From assembly GCF_007829335.1 (NCBI RefSeq), contig NZ_VIWO01000006.1:1-64000 (forward strand): a DNA stretch of 64,000 nucleotides, written 5' to 3'. Below the pieces are notes generated by a model, which saw only the letters and a list, made by a program, of their open reading frames with translations, was not told the DNA's origin and made no database searches. Both the position numbers and the translations under genes were made by a program. Source of the DNA: Chitinophaga polysaccharea (lineage in GTDB: Bacteria > Bacteroidota > Bacteroidia > Chitinophagales > Chitinophagaceae). Below are positions 26,506-34,986 of the stretch, in pieces; position 1 is the stretch's first letter, and each line of letters starts with the position of its first letter.

Positions 26506-27222
26506 ATGAAAAATGAAATGTCGCCTGTAACGTACACTTACTTTGTTACACTATTAAAAGCGTATCTACGCGGTACTAAAACAAGACAGGAGCTGATCGA
26601 AGAGCTGCGTGGTGTTGCCCCATGGGAAGAAAAAGAGGAAAACATACATACCGAAGTTAGCCGCCTGCTGTTTCAGGTCGCCAACGAGGTAAATGAAAAT
26701 TTCTACCAGGATATCGTCAGTGCCATCACCCACGCTACCGATACCGCTCCCACCCGGGAAGGCATGATTCACCAGTTGGAAGCCGTCCTCACCGGGTTTA
26801 TCACGCCAGAACAATTGTACCAGTGGGCTACCTGGCATAATGAACCAGATATGGAAGCCGTTTCATTCTTTAACGACATTGCGGTTGACTATTTCTGCAC
26901 ACAGCTGTTACCGGCCTCCTTTGAGGAGTTAACGCTCACAGACTATAAACAGGCCCTGAAAATCTTCCAGTCGCCACATCACGACAGCCTGAAAGATAAA
27001 GTGGCCCTGGTACTGCTTTCCCAGAAGGAAAGACAGCGCTTCCTGTTCTACCTGGGCGATTATATCCAGGGACATAGCTCCCCGGAACAACTGGATGTAT
27101 ATCTTTTACACAAATTTGGGATGGACCACCTTTCTTTTCCTTATATGTCAGCGCTCTCTACCATGATGCATGAACCGGCTAAATTACCGGCATTGCTGCA
27201 AATAGCGGCTATGGCCGAGTAA
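26506..27222 (+). CDS. Hypothetical helical protein with three related segments
   Basis: 238 residues, not recognised. No signal peptide or membrane segment is seen. Three segments share an aromatic/Leu-rich helix, Gly, then a (S/T)-x-E-x-L turn: LLKAYLRGTKTRQELIEEL (about 17-35), LEAVLTGFITPEQLYQW (about 92-108) and YLGDYIQGHSSPEQLDVYL (about 186-204). The motif resembles short helical modules seen in colicin-immunity-like and other small regulatory proteins, but no function can be assigned. It is divergent from the ECF sigma gene and convergent with the LuxE-like gene (1-bp gap). Confidence 0.75.
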   Translation: MKNEMSPVTYTYFVTLLKAYLRGTKTRQELIEELRGVAPWEEKEENIHTEVSRLLFQVANEVNENFYQDIVSAITHATDTAPTREGMIHQLEAVLTGFITPEQLYQWATWHNEPDMEAVSFFNDIAVDYFCTQLLPASFEELTLTDYKQALKIFQSPHHDSLKDKVALVLLSQKERQRFLFYLGDYIQGHSSPEQLDVYLLHKFGMDHLSFPYMSALSTMMHEPAKLPALLQIAAMAE

Positions 27223-27223
27223 C

Positions 27224-28207
27224 TCAACTCACCATCAGACTACACCCTCTCAATGCTGAGTTATCCAGTCGGCCCAGCACTTCAAACAAACCATTGGCGT
27301 GTATGCGCCCAATATCTTCCGTGGCGATAAACGCACAGGAATGGATATTGGCCAGGTCAATCACATTAATAACCCCGGCGCCTTTACCGGTGCTTAGCTG
27401 AAACGGATCATTCTCATCTCTCAGCAAAATTTTCATCCAGGGAGGAGTGGCAAACAAACCATTCCCTTTGGAATAGGCCTGCGACAACAGCTCTGTCATC
27501 CCATATTCAGCATGAATAACGGAAGCGCCCAAACGTTCCTGCAGGAACGCATGTACTTCCTGGCGGGTCCATTCCTCCCGGCGCCCCTTCATCCCACCCG
27601 TTTCCATCACAATGGTATGGCGCAGATCCAGGGTATACTGCTCTGCAAAATCCAGCAGCCCGAAAGTGACCCCAATTAACAATACCCGCTGTCCCCTGGC
27701 CTCCAGCGCCCGTAACTGATGATACAACTTATCATGTTCGTACAAATAAAAGCCGCTCTCCGGATGACCACTGCGGGTCACCATCTCCTGCACCATCCTC
27801 ACCAGCGATGAATGTTGCCGCTCCAGGTAAGAAGGCAGCAGTCCCAGGATCACGTAATCATCTACCGGCCCATAAAACTGTTCGAAGGCCGTCATGAAAC
27901 TACGGGTATAAATGGCGGATTCCTTCACCAGGTGGCGGCTGTTGATGGTTTGGGTGGTACCGCTGCTCTCAAATAGCAGCTCCGGCTCAAAAGTGCCGCT
28001 GACCACCGTATGGGATTTGAAAAATTGTATCGGTAGATAAGGAATTTCCAGGATACTCTTTACGGAAGCCGGCGCAATGCGCAAGGCATCCGTATAGGCC
28101 CGGTACAGGTCATTTTCCCGGTACTGGTAACGGAAAAGCTCCAGGGCGGCGGCTTCCAGTCCGCCTCCCTGCAGTGAAAAAATAGTGTCCGGTGATACCA
28201 CGGTCAT
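27224..28207 (-). CDS. LuxE/PaaK-like acyl-protein synthetase or adenylating ligase
   Basis: The 327-residue protein shows adenylate-forming motifs in the LuxE arrangement: LFESSGTTQTINSRH (phosphate-binding loop), VMETGGMKGRREEWT, HAEYGMTELLSQAYS and the C-terminal EVLGRLDNSALRGCSLM. LuxE-type enzymes activate a fatty or other acid with ATP and pass it to a protein Cys. Standalone homologues without lux genes are common in Bacteroidota, where the substrate is unknown. No partner acyltransferase or reductase is adjacent. Confidence 0.85.
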   Translation of the reverse strand: MTVVSPDTIFSLQGGGLEAAALELFRYQYRENDLYRAYTDALRIAPASVKSILEIPYLPIQFFKSHTVVSGTFEPELLFESSGTTQTINSRHLVKESAIYTRSFMTAFEQFYGPVDDYVILGLLPSYLERQHSSLVRMVQEMVTRSGHPESGFYLYEHDKLYHQLRALEARGQRVLLIGVTFGLLDFAEQYTLDLRHTIVMETGGMKGRREEWTRQEVHAFLQERLGASVIHAEYGMTELLSQAYSKGNGLFATPPWMKILLRDENDPFQLSTGKGAGVINVIDLANIHSCAFIATEDIGRIHANGLFEVLGRLDNSALRGCSLMVS

Positions 28208-28321
28208 GTATAGCTGGCTTTAAAATCTGACAAAGTTAGGGAGAAGAATAAATCTAACGCCAGTAAGTAACAATTGGCATGAAAAAACGTTTTTAGGAAG
28301 AAGGGTAGAGATAGCTGAATA

Positions 28322-28352
28322 TTTGTATATTTCCTAAATTAATGTAGGTTTG
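28322..28352 (+). promoter_or_regulatory. Bacteroidota-type promoter (TTTG-N19-TAGGTTTG)
   Basis: TTTG at 28322-28325, an exact 19-bp spacer, then TAGGTTTG at 28345-28352 match the Bacteroidota primary sigma consensus (-33 TTTG, -7 TAnnTTTG). The -7 box ends four bases before the ATG of the lipoprotein gene at 28357. Transcription would start at or next to the start codon. Confidence 0.7.
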
Positions 28353-28356
28353 TTTT

Positions 28357-28797
28357 ATGAAGAAAATTCTGTTTTTGTTCCTGGTGGCCGGATTACTTTA
28401 CGCCTGTAAAAAAGATAAGATAGGTAGCAAACCTATTCTCACCTTCAAAGGATATACAGCGGATAGTGTTACAAACACCCTGCAACAACTGAGCGTTATT
28501 ATGAATGTCCGGGATGGAGATGGCGACATCGAAGACTCCCTCTGGATAGCTGTTCGATATAGAAATTCCGGCACTTCCGATACCCTGTATTCCATTAAAC
28601 AAATGGGCAGCATTGGCGCTAACAAAGGTAATAATGTAAACGCCGACGTATATATCAACCTGCTGCCTACAGAATTCAAAATATCGCACCCCTTTATCGC
28701 AGACGACAGCATTCACTTTGTAGTATTCATAAAGGATAATGCCGGTAACTTTAGCGATACCGTTGGCACCAGAGGCATTCCATACAATGCACAATAA
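28357..28797 (+). CDS. Small hypothetical lipoprotein
   Basis: 146 residues with a lipoprotein signal ending LLYACKKDK. The mature part has NVRDGDGDIEDSLWIAVRYR and an Ig-like beta pattern ending VVFIKDNAGNFSDTVGTRGIP, common in short Bacteroidota surface lipoproteins with a cadherin- or Ig-like single domain. Function is unknown. The promoter box lies immediately before the ATG, and a strong terminator follows the stop, so it is a single-gene unit. Confidence 0.8.
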   Translation: MKKILFLFLVAGLLYACKKDKIGSKPILTFKGYTADSVTNTLQQLSVIMNVRDGDGDIEDSLWIAVRYRNSGTSDTLYSIKQMGSIGANKGNNVNADVYINLLPTEFKISHPFIADDSIHFVVFIKDNAGNFSDTVGTRGIPYNAQ

Positions 28798-28827
28798 CTA
28801 AATTAACTTACATTTACGATATTGCAG

Positions 28828-28860
28828 GGATTCCTTTAATTAAGGAATCCTTTTATTTTT
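28828..28860 (+). terminator. Rho-independent terminator after the lipoprotein gene
   Basis: GGATTCCTT (28828-28836) and AAGGAATCC (28842-28850) form a perfect 9-bp stem with a 5-nt loop, followed by TTTTATTTTT (28851-28860). It separates the lipoprotein gene from the acyl-CoA carboxylase gene. Confidence 0.9.
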
Positions 28861-28884
28861 AGTTTTACCACTCATTTCTAGCAT

Positions 28885-30423
28885 ATGGATAAATTAGAGG
28901 AATTACAGTCGAAGATAACCGAAGCCATGTTGGGTGGCGGCGAAGTGCGTATCGCTTCCCAGCATAAAAAGGGTAAGCTCACCGCCCGGGAAAGGATACA
29001 ACTGCTGATGGATGAAGGCTCCTTCGAAGAGCTGGATATGCTGGTAACAAACCGCAACCGGGGCCAGACAGCCGACCAGGAACAATTCCTCGGCGATGGC
29101 GTGGTAACCGGCTATGGTACTATTAACGGACGCCTTACCTACGTATTTTCCCAGGATTTTACCGTTTACGGTGGCAGCCTCTCTGAACCTCATGCCCGTA
29201 AGATTTGTAAAATTATGGACCTGGCTATACAAAACGGCGCACCTGTGATCGGGCTTAACGATAGTGGAGGCGCCCGTATCCAGGAAGGCGTGGTTAGCCT
29301 GGGTGGCTATGCCGATATCTTTTACCGCAATACCAGGGCATCTGGCGTTATTCCCCAGATATCCGCCATCATGGGTCCCTGCGCCGGCGGAGCCGTATAT
29401 TCCCCCGCTATCACCGACTTTATCCTCATGGTGGAACAAACGTCCTATATGTTTGTGACCGGTCCTAATGTGGTAAAGACCGTTACCCATGAGGAAGTAA
29501 CCTCGGAAGAACTGGGCGGCGCCCAAACCCATGCGGCCAAAAGCGGCGTAACACACTTCGCCTGCGCCAACGAAGTGGAATGTATACAATATGTAAAGCA
29601 ACTGCTGAGCTATATCCCGCAAAACTGCGAAGAAACGGCCCCTGTATACCCTTACGAGCCTGGCAACGAACGCAGGGAAGCCCTTAACACCCTGATCCCC
29701 CTGCATCCCAATCAGCCCTACGATATGAAGGAAGCTATTGAACAGATCGTGGATGAGGGCAGCTTCTTCGAAGTACACAAAGACTTTGCAGAAAACATGA
29801 TCGTAGGCTTCGCCCGCATTGCCGGCAGAAGCATCGGTATCGTGGCCAACCAGCCAGCACACCTGGCCGGCGTACTCGATATACACGCCTCCGTGAAAGG
29901 CGCCCGCTTTACCCGCTTCTGCGACGCCTTCAATGTGCCCCTGCTGGTACTGGTAGATGTACCCGGCTTCCTCCCCGGTACCGACCAGGAATGGAATGGT
30001 ATCATTACCAATGGCGCTAAATTGCTGTATGCCCTCTGCGAAGCAACGGTGCCAAAATTGACCGTCACCACCCGCAAAGCCTATGGCGGCGCCTACTGCG
30101 TGATGAACTCCAAACATATCGGAGCCGACCTCAACTTCGCCTTCCCCCAGGCCGAAATCGCCGTGATGGGCGCAAAAGGTGCAGTAGAAATCATCTTCAA
30201 AAAAGAAATTGATGCCGCCCCCGATCCGGAAACACGCATGAACGAGCTGGTGGCCGATTATACCGAACGATTCGCGAACCCTTACCTGGCTGCAGAAAAA
30301 GGATATATCGATGAAGTCATCTCACCCGATCAAACCAGGATCAAACTGATCAAAGCATTCAAAATGCTGGAAAATAAAGTGGTAAATATGCCGAGAAAAA
30401 AACACGGCAACATACCTTTGTAG
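28885..30423 (+). CDS. Acyl-CoA carboxylase carboxyltransferase subunit (propionyl-CoA type)
   Basis: The 512-residue protein has the two crotonase-like halves of the PccB/MmdA family: KLTARERIQLLMDEGSFEE, then QDFTVYGGSLSEPHARKI, LNDSGGARIQEGV and IMGPCAGGAVYSPA. The C-terminal half has VDVPGFLPGTDQEWNGII and KAYGGAYCVMNSKHIGADL. It moves CO2 from carboxybiotin to propionyl-CoA, or the reverse in methylmalonyl-CoA decarboxylase. No biotin carboxylase or biotin carrier gene is adjacent, so the exact complex cannot be decided. Confidence 0.93.
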   Translation: MDKLEELQSKITEAMLGGGEVRIASQHKKGKLTARERIQLLMDEGSFEELDMLVTNRNRGQTADQEQFLGDGVVTGYGTINGRLTYVFSQDFTVYGGSLSEPHARKICKIMDLAIQNGAPVIGLNDSGGARIQEGVVSLGGYADIFYRNTRASGVIPQISAIMGPCAGGAVYSPAITDFILMVEQTSYMFVTGPNVVKTVTHEEVTSEELGGAQTHAAKSGVTHFACANEVECIQYVKQLLSYIPQNCEETAPVYPYEPGNERREALNTLIPLHPNQPYDMKEAIEQIVDEGSFFEVHKDFAENMIVGFARIAGRSIGIVANQPAHLAGVLDIHASVKGARFTRFCDAFNVPLLVLVDVPGFLPGTDQEWNGIITNGAKLLYALCEATVPKLTVTTRKAYGGAYCVMNSKHIGADLNFAFPQAEIAVMGAKGAVEIIFKKEIDAAPDPETRMNELVADYTERFANPYLAAEKGYIDEVISPDQTRIKLIKAFKMLENKVVNMPRKKHGNIPL

Positions 30424-30432
30424 TAGCTGGGC

Positions 30433-30471
30433 ATCAGCGGTTGGCAGTGCGCCCCATTGCCAACCGCCGAT
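30433..30471. repeat. Intercistronic inverted repeat downstream of the carboxyltransferase gene
   Basis: Fourteen-nt arms (30433-30446 and 30458-30471, core GCGGTTGGCA / TGCCAACCGC) match with one mismatch around an 11-nt loop. There is no T run after it. It lies 22 bp before the next gene and could be a weak terminator or mRNA-stabilising hairpin. Confidence 0.6.
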
Positions 30472-30493
30472 AGGTAAAAGCACACCCGTTACT

Positions 30494-31330
30494 ATGTTTC
30501 GACAAATTTTCAACTTTATCCTTTTCACATCGATCTATATTTCGCTGTGCGCACTGTTGATGATCTGGCAAACCAACCGACTGCTGGATCTTCAATACCC
30601 GGAAAATACCTTCTATCTCTTTGTTTTCTTTTCAACTATCTGCAGCTATAACTTCCACTGGTACCTTACGCCCGGCACCTATTCCTCTTCGGAACGAATC
30701 CGCTGGGGCAACCGGCACCGCGTCCTCATGCTCCTGCTCTGTGGTATAGGCGCCATCGGCTCGCTCTGGTTTTTCTGGCAACTCCGGGAACATTGGCTGG
30801 TGCTCTCCGGCAGCGCCATCCTTACCTTCCTTTATTCAGCGCCTAAACTACCCCATGCTGCCTTCCGCTGGCTCAGCAAAATAGCTATTGGCAAAACCCT
30901 GTTCCTCACGTTTGTATGGACCTACGTTACTACCATATTACCTGCATTGGTAGCCGGCAAGTTCCAGGTAGAAGCGCTGGTATTCCTCTCCCTCCACCGC
31001 TTTTTCCTGATTTATGCCATCTGCATTTTGTTCGACTACCGCGACCTGGAATCCGATAAAAAAGAAGGTATCCGCAGCCTCATCACCTATCTCGATGAAA
31101 AAAATCTCAACAGGTTATACTATTTCGCATTGCTCATGGCAGCAGTATCAGCGGGACTCATGGGTCCCTTCTCTACCCTGCCTGCCATCATAACGTTGAT
31201 GGTGCCGGTGATTACTACCGCCCTCATCACCCGTAAAGCGCAGCATACCGACTCTGACTACCTCTTCTATTTCGTACTCGATGGATTTATGGCACTATCT
31301 GCCTTGTTATACCTGCTGGGTAATCTCTAA
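30494..31330 (+). CDS. UbiA-like prenyltransferase-family membrane protein, divergent
   Basis: 278 residues with about eight hydrophobic segments. The second Asp-rich motif of UbiA enzymes is recognisable as FDYRDLESDKKEGIRSL. The first NxxxD-type motif is not seen; the corresponding loop reads SYNFHWYL. Homologues of this kind in Bacteroidota are annotated as hypothetical or UbiA-like. Loss of one metal-binding motif leaves activity doubtful. Confidence 0.65.
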   Translation: MFRQIFNFILFTSIYISLCALLMIWQTNRLLDLQYPENTFYLFVFFSTICSYNFHWYLTPGTYSSSERIRWGNRHRVLMLLLCGIGAIGSLWFFWQLREHWLVLSGSAILTFLYSAPKLPHAAFRWLSKIAIGKTLFLTFVWTYVTTILPALVAGKFQVEALVFLSLHRFFLIYAICILFDYRDLESDKKEGIRSLITYLDEKNLNRLYYFALLMAAVSAGLMGPFSTLPAIITLMVPVITTALITRKAQHTDSDYLFYFVLDGFMALSALLYLLGNL

Positions 31331-31344
31331 AAAGCTATTTTCCT

Positions 31345-31352
31345 TACATTTG
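31345..31352 (+). promoter_or_regulatory. Candidate -7 promoter box (TACATTTG)
   Basis: TACATTTG exactly matches the Bacteroidota TAnnTTTG box and lies 22 bp before the ATG of the M42 peptidase gene. No good -33 TTTG is found at the right spacing, so this is a partial promoter call. Confidence 0.4.
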
Positions 31353-31374
31353 TCCGGTCTCAATCTGGAACATT

Positions 31375-32475
31375 ATGTCTAAAAAACAGAAATCAATATT
31401 TACCAAGGAATCGCTGGCATTCCTCGCCAATTACCTGAATAACCCTTCTCCGACCGGCTTTGAAAAAGAAGGACAAAAGCTCTGGTTGAAATATCTCACG
31501 CCGTATATCGACGAACACTTCGTAGATGCCTATGGCTCCGCAGTGGGTGTTATCAATCCTAAAGCGCCTTTTAAAGTAGTCATTGAAGCACATGCCGATG
31601 AAATTTCCTGGTTTGTAAACTATATCTCACCGGAAGGACTGATCTACGTTATCCGCAACGGTGGCTCTGATCAACAGATTGCTCCCTCCAAGAGAGTAAA
31701 TATCCATACAGAAAAAGGCATGGTGAAAGCCGTATTCGGCTGGCCCGCCATACATACCCGCATTCGCAGCGGAGATGGTAAAGAACCACAACCTAAAGTA
31801 GAAAATATCTTCCTCGACTGTGGCGCCCGCTCCCGTAAAGAAGTAGAAGACCTGGGCATCCATGTAGGTTGTGTATGTACTTTTGAAGATGGATTTGAAG
31901 AGCTGAACTACGATTACTATATCTGCCGTGCCATAGATAACCGCATCGGCGGCTTTATGATTGCAGAAGTAGCCCGCCTGCTGAAAGAAAAGAAACAGGA
32001 ACTGCCTTTCGGTCTTTATATCGTCAACGCCGTGCAGGAAGAAGTAGGTTTAAGGGGCGCAGAAATGATTGCCAAACGCATTAAACCCAATGTGGCCATC
32101 ATTACCGATGTAACCCACGATACCACCACGCCGATGATCAATAAAAACATCGAAGGAGAAATCAAATGTGGCAACGGTCCCAGCATCACCTATGGTCCGG
32201 CGGTACACAACATTCTCCGCGACCTGATTATCAAAACAGCTAAAAAGAACGATATCCCATACCAGCTACACGCCGTAAGCCGCAGCACCGGCACCGATAC
32301 CGACGCTTTTGCGTACAGTAACGATGGCACACCTTCTGCCCTCATCAGCCTTCCACTCCGCTATATGCACACTACCGTGGAAATGGTGAAGAAAGATGAT
32401 ATCGAAAATACCATCCAGCTTATTTATCATACCCTGCTGAATATTACGCCTAAGACGAATTTTCAGTATTTATAA
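31375..32475 (+). CDS. M42-family metallo-aminopeptidase
   Basis: 366 residues. Metal-ligand blocks of M42 peptidases are visible: EAHADEISW (His73, Asp75), RAIDNRIGG (bridging Asp), VQEEVGLRGAE (catalytic and ligand Glu), ITDVTHDT and the late MHTTVEMV (final His). The NNPSPTGFE opening is typical of this family. It is a cytoplasmic, probably dodecameric, di-metal aminopeptidase or deblocking enzyme. A palindromic repeat element begins directly after the stop. Confidence 0.93.
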   Translation: MSKKQKSIFTKESLAFLANYLNNPSPTGFEKEGQKLWLKYLTPYIDEHFVDAYGSAVGVINPKAPFKVVIEAHADEISWFVNYISPEGLIYVIRNGGSDQQIAPSKRVNIHTEKGMVKAVFGWPAIHTRIRSGDGKEPQPKVENIFLDCGARSRKEVEDLGIHVGCVCTFEDGFEELNYDYYICRAIDNRIGGFMIAEVARLLKEKKQELPFGLYIVNAVQEEVGLRGAEMIAKRIKPNVAIITDVTHDTTTPMINKNIEGEIKCGNGPSITYGPAVHNILRDLIIKTAKKNDIPYQLHAVSRSTGTDTDAFAYSNDGTPSALISLPLRYMHTTVEMVKKDDIENTIQLIYHTLLNITPKTNFQYL

Positions 32476-32478
32476 GAG

Positions 32479-32588
32479 CAGAAAGCCTAAAGCAAAAAGC
32501 TATTGTGGAGAAGAAGTTAGCGAGTATTTAAAATTCGCTTTAATCATTCTCGACAATAGCTTTTTGCTTTTTGCTTTACGCTTTCAGC
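32479..32588. repeat. Palindromic intergenic repeat element, copy 1
   Basis: The core arms 32491-32512 and 32547-32568 (AGCAAAAAGCTATTGT...GAGAA) are inverted with one mismatch. Homology continues outward to 32479 and 32588, where the right arm has one extra 7-bp AAAAAGC unit. Shared GCAGAAAGC, AAAGCTATT and GCTTTACGCT blocks link it to the element at 46253-46351. It fills the whole gap between two convergent genes and ends exactly at the stop codon of the leftward one. It may act as a bidirectional terminator. Confidence 0.8.
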
Positions 32589-33358
32589 TAATTTTTAAAG
32601 AAATCCTGTGCCCTGGTGGTCTGCTCTACCCAGGCGCCTGAATTGGGCTGCATCACATACTCGCTCAATCCCACATGCTTGGCGCCCGGCGCCCAATCGT
32701 AAGTATATCCCATCCGTGTCCAGGGATAGTGATAATCCGTAGCGGAAGTAAGCGGATGATAATACGCGAAAATAATATAGTTGTTAAACCACGTGGTATA
32801 ATCGGCCGATACACCGCTCACCAGCACAGGGCCGGTAGTTTTAGTGTCGATCGCCGGGTTGCCGGCCGGCCGGTACAAGCGATCAGCCTTTACCCACATA
32901 GTGGATATATGCGTATTGGTTTTGGCATTCACTGGCGGAAGTCCTAACAGCTGGCAAATACGTTGAATGGTATCAGAGCTGGCCGTAAAGGAAGGACCAA
33001 TCTTGTTTTTCATCTGTTTGGGAATAAACAGCCAGGCATCCCCCCATACCGTGGTAATGGAGTCGCCGGCGGGATAACTGGAAGGATAACGCATAAAGGT
33101 ACCCATTAGCACATATGCCTGCCCGTTGATGGTTTTCCATTGTAAATCCGGGTTGGTGGGCGTAATGGGCCACAGCTGATCGGTAATTTCACTACTATCC
33201 GCCACCATGGCATCCTGTACGGCCTGGGCATACAACTGCGCTAAACTGGGGGTGGGGGGTGGTATGGGGTCGTCATTTTTTTTACAACCTGTAAAAACGA
33301 GAGCGGCCATTAAAAATAGCGCCAGCAGCGCCTGACCATTGAGGTGATAGTGTTTCAT
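32588..33358 (-). CDS. Hypothetical lipoprotein
   Basis: 256 residues from ATG at 33358. The frame opens 42 residues earlier, but this start gives a proper lipoprotein signal (LMAALVFTGCKKNDD) followed by a Pro-rich linker (PIPPPTPS). The mature part includes WGDAWLFIPKQMKNKIGPSF and ends with AWVEQTTRAQDFFKN. It is not recognised. It is predicted to be outer-membrane anchored and stands alone, with the repeat element at its 3' end and a terminator from the aroQ operon upstream. Confidence 0.8.
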   Translation of the reverse strand: MKHYHLNGQALLALFLMAALVFTGCKKNDDPIPPPTPSLAQLYAQAVQDAMVADSSEITDQLWPITPTNPDLQWKTINGQAYVLMGTFMRYPSSYPAGDSITTVWGDAWLFIPKQMKNKIGPSFTASSDTIQRICQLLGLPPVNAKTNTHISTMWVKADRLYRPAGNPAIDTKTTGPVLVSGVSADYTTWFNNYIIFAYYHPLTSATDYHYPWTRMGYTYDWAPGAKHVGLSEYVMQPNSGAWVEQTTRAQDFFKN

Positions 33359-33467
33359 AGAAGTGGTTTTCTGGATAACGGTGATGAAAATATTGATTAT
33401 TTCGAGCGCTGCAAGTATATGTATTTCAAGGGAATAAACAAAAAAAGTATCCACACGGAAAGAAACC

Positions 33468-33510
33468 AAAAAGTAAAGCCGCAAAGAACTGACAGTTCCT
33501 TTGCGGCTTT
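33468..33510 (-). terminator. Terminator of the UbiX-AroQ operon
   Basis: AAAGCCGCAAAGAACTG (33475-33491) and CAGTTCCTTTGCGGCTTT (33493-33510) form a long stem with one bulged base. On the minus strand it is followed by ACTTTTTGG (T run at 33472-33468). It lies just past the aroQ stop. Confidence 0.8.
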
Positions 33511-33540
33511 AATGCATTATTGTTTTGTTTGATATACTCG

Positions 33541-33960
33541 CTAATCAATCACAAAATACTCCACTCCCAACTGGTAGCCCTTCAATCCCAGGCCACAAAT
33601 ACAACCCACGCACTTAGGCGCAATCAGCGAGGTATGCCGGAATTCTTCCCGGGCATATACGTTGCTGATATGGATTTCCATCACCGGTGTTTTAATCCCG
33701 GCAATAGCATCCCGGATGGCAACAGAAGTATGCGTATAGGCGCCCGCGTTAAGCAGGATACCATCGTAGGAAAAACCCACTTCATGCAGATAGTTAATCA
33801 GTTCCCCTTCTACATTGCTTTGATAGTAAGTAAACGTGACGTCGGGAAAATGTCTCTGCAGGTGCTTAAAATATTGTTCGAAAGATTCACTGCCATAAAT
33901 GCCTGTTTCACGCTTCCCGAGCAGGTTTAAGTTAGGCCCGTTAATAATAGCTATTTGCAT
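33541..33960 (-). CDS. aroQ: Type II 3-dehydroquinate dehydratase
   Basis: 139 residues. The family start IINGPNLNLLGKRE is intact. The catalytic Tyr22 lies in GIYG, Asn71 and His77 in LLNAGAYTHTS, and the catalytic His97 and Asn100 in EIHISNVYAREEFRHTS. It converts 3-dehydroquinate to 3-dehydroshikimate in aromatic amino-acid synthesis and normally forms a dodecamer. It lies 38 bp after the UbiX gene and a terminator follows. Confidence 0.97.
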   Translation of the reverse strand: MQIAIINGPNLNLLGKRETGIYGSESFEQYFKHLQRHFPDVTFTYYQSNVEGELINYLHEVGFSYDGILLNAGAYTHTSVAIRDAIAGIKTPVMEIHISNVYAREEFRHTSLIAPKCVGCICGLGLKGYQLGVEYFVID

Positions 33961-33998
33961 GATAATGGTTATAAAATTGATGAATGCGGCTAAGATAG

Positions 33999-34574
33999 TT
34001 AATCCTCTTTATTATCGCTACCCCAGCGGAAGGTTTGTTGTGCTATACCAGCCAGGTCAATGATCCGGTCTACCACGGTGGCGGCCATTTCTTCGAGGGT
34101 GGTGGGCACGCTGTAAAAGGAAGGTGTAGCCGGACAAATGATGCCACCGGCCATTGTTACCGCCTCCATGTTCTTAATATGTATCAGGTTATAGGGCGTT
34201 TCCCTGACCACGCAAATCAGTTTCCGCCGCTCTTTCAATACCACATCGGCCGCGCGGGTGATCAGGTCGTTCGAAATACCAGTGGCAATACGCCCCAGCG
34301 TACCCATAGAACAAGGGCAAATAATCATGGTATTAAACCTTCCGGAACCGGAAGCAAAAGGTGCATGGAAGTCCTGCTGGGTATAAAAGCGGAAAGGCAA
34401 TTGCTTATAATCTTCGTCTCTCAGTTCTGTTTCCCATACAGTCTTGGCATTTTCGGTCATTACAACGGCTACCTGGTCCAGCTGCGCATGCGCTGCCTGT
34501 AGCTTCTGTAACAACTGTCGGGCATAGATGGAACCACTTGCCCCGGTAACTGCTACTACTATACGATGTTTCAT
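33999..34574 (-). CDS. ubiX: UbiX-family flavin prenyltransferase
   Basis: About 191 residues from ATG at 34574; a TTG eight codons earlier is less likely. It has the N-terminal VAVTGASGSIYARQLLQKL flavin-binding motif, CPCSMGTLGRIATGISNDLI and RRKLICVVRETPYNLIHIKNM. The enzyme makes prenylated FMN for UbiD-type decarboxylases. The partner UbiD is not in the window. Its length is typical. Confidence 0.95.
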   Translation of the reverse strand: MKHRIVVAVTGASGSIYARQLLQKLQAAHAQLDQVAVVMTENAKTVWETELRDEDYKQLPFRFYTQQDFHAPFASGSGRFNTMIICPCSMGTLGRIATGISNDLITRAADVVLKERRKLICVVRETPYNLIHIKNMEAVTMAGGIICPATPSFYSVPTTLEEMAATVVDRIIDLAGIAQQTFRWGSDNKED

Positions 34575-34649
34575 TTGGCTATGCTGTTGATGACACAAAG
34601 CTAGCCTATTATCTGTTACCGGGTGACAGTTCTTTATAAAACCGGGAGA

Positions 34650-34982
34650 TTATAACCCCGCCTGATCAGCAATTTCATCCATCAGGATACCACTGTGACT
34701 CTCATTGTAAATGCAAACGCCATTACGGATCAGCAGTACCTGGGGAGATTCGTGAGGTATTTGGTATAGTGCGGCGATTTTATCAGATATTGGACGGTAA
34801 GACAGTAAGTCCAGGTAGTAAAACGTTAACCCTGCCGGCTCACCTGCCCGTTCCAATCTCGCTTTTGCCATCGAACTGATAGAACAACGCGTGCTGTGCT
34901 TAAAGATAGCTACCGGCTGATGAGCAGATGCGGCATTGATCTCAGATAGTTGTTCCTCGCTGGTTAACGTTTTCCAATTCAT
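34650..34982 (-). CDS. ytxJ: Bacillithiol-system redox-active protein YtxJ
   Basis: 110 residues with a thioredoxin-like fold. The single-Cys motif HSTRCSISSMA has Cys33, and the cis-Pro region is HESPQVLLIRNG. YtxJ-like monothiol proteins are proposed bacilliredoxins in bacillithiol-using bacteria, including many Bacteroidota. It follows a 49-aa lipoprotein gene by 4 bp, so the two form a small operon. Confidence 0.88.
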   Translation of the reverse strand: MNWKTLTSEEQLSEINAASAHQPVAIFKHSTRCSISSMAKARLERAGEPAGLTFYYLDLLSYRPISDKIAALYQIPHESPQVLLIRNGVCIYNESHSGILMDEIADQAGL

Positions 34983-34986
34983 TTTT

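Noticed and set aside
28903..30117. 404-aa antisense ORF within the carboxyltransferase gene
   Set aside because: The sense strand encodes a full, motif-complete acyl-CoA carboxyltransferase. The antisense frame is open only because of its codon bias.
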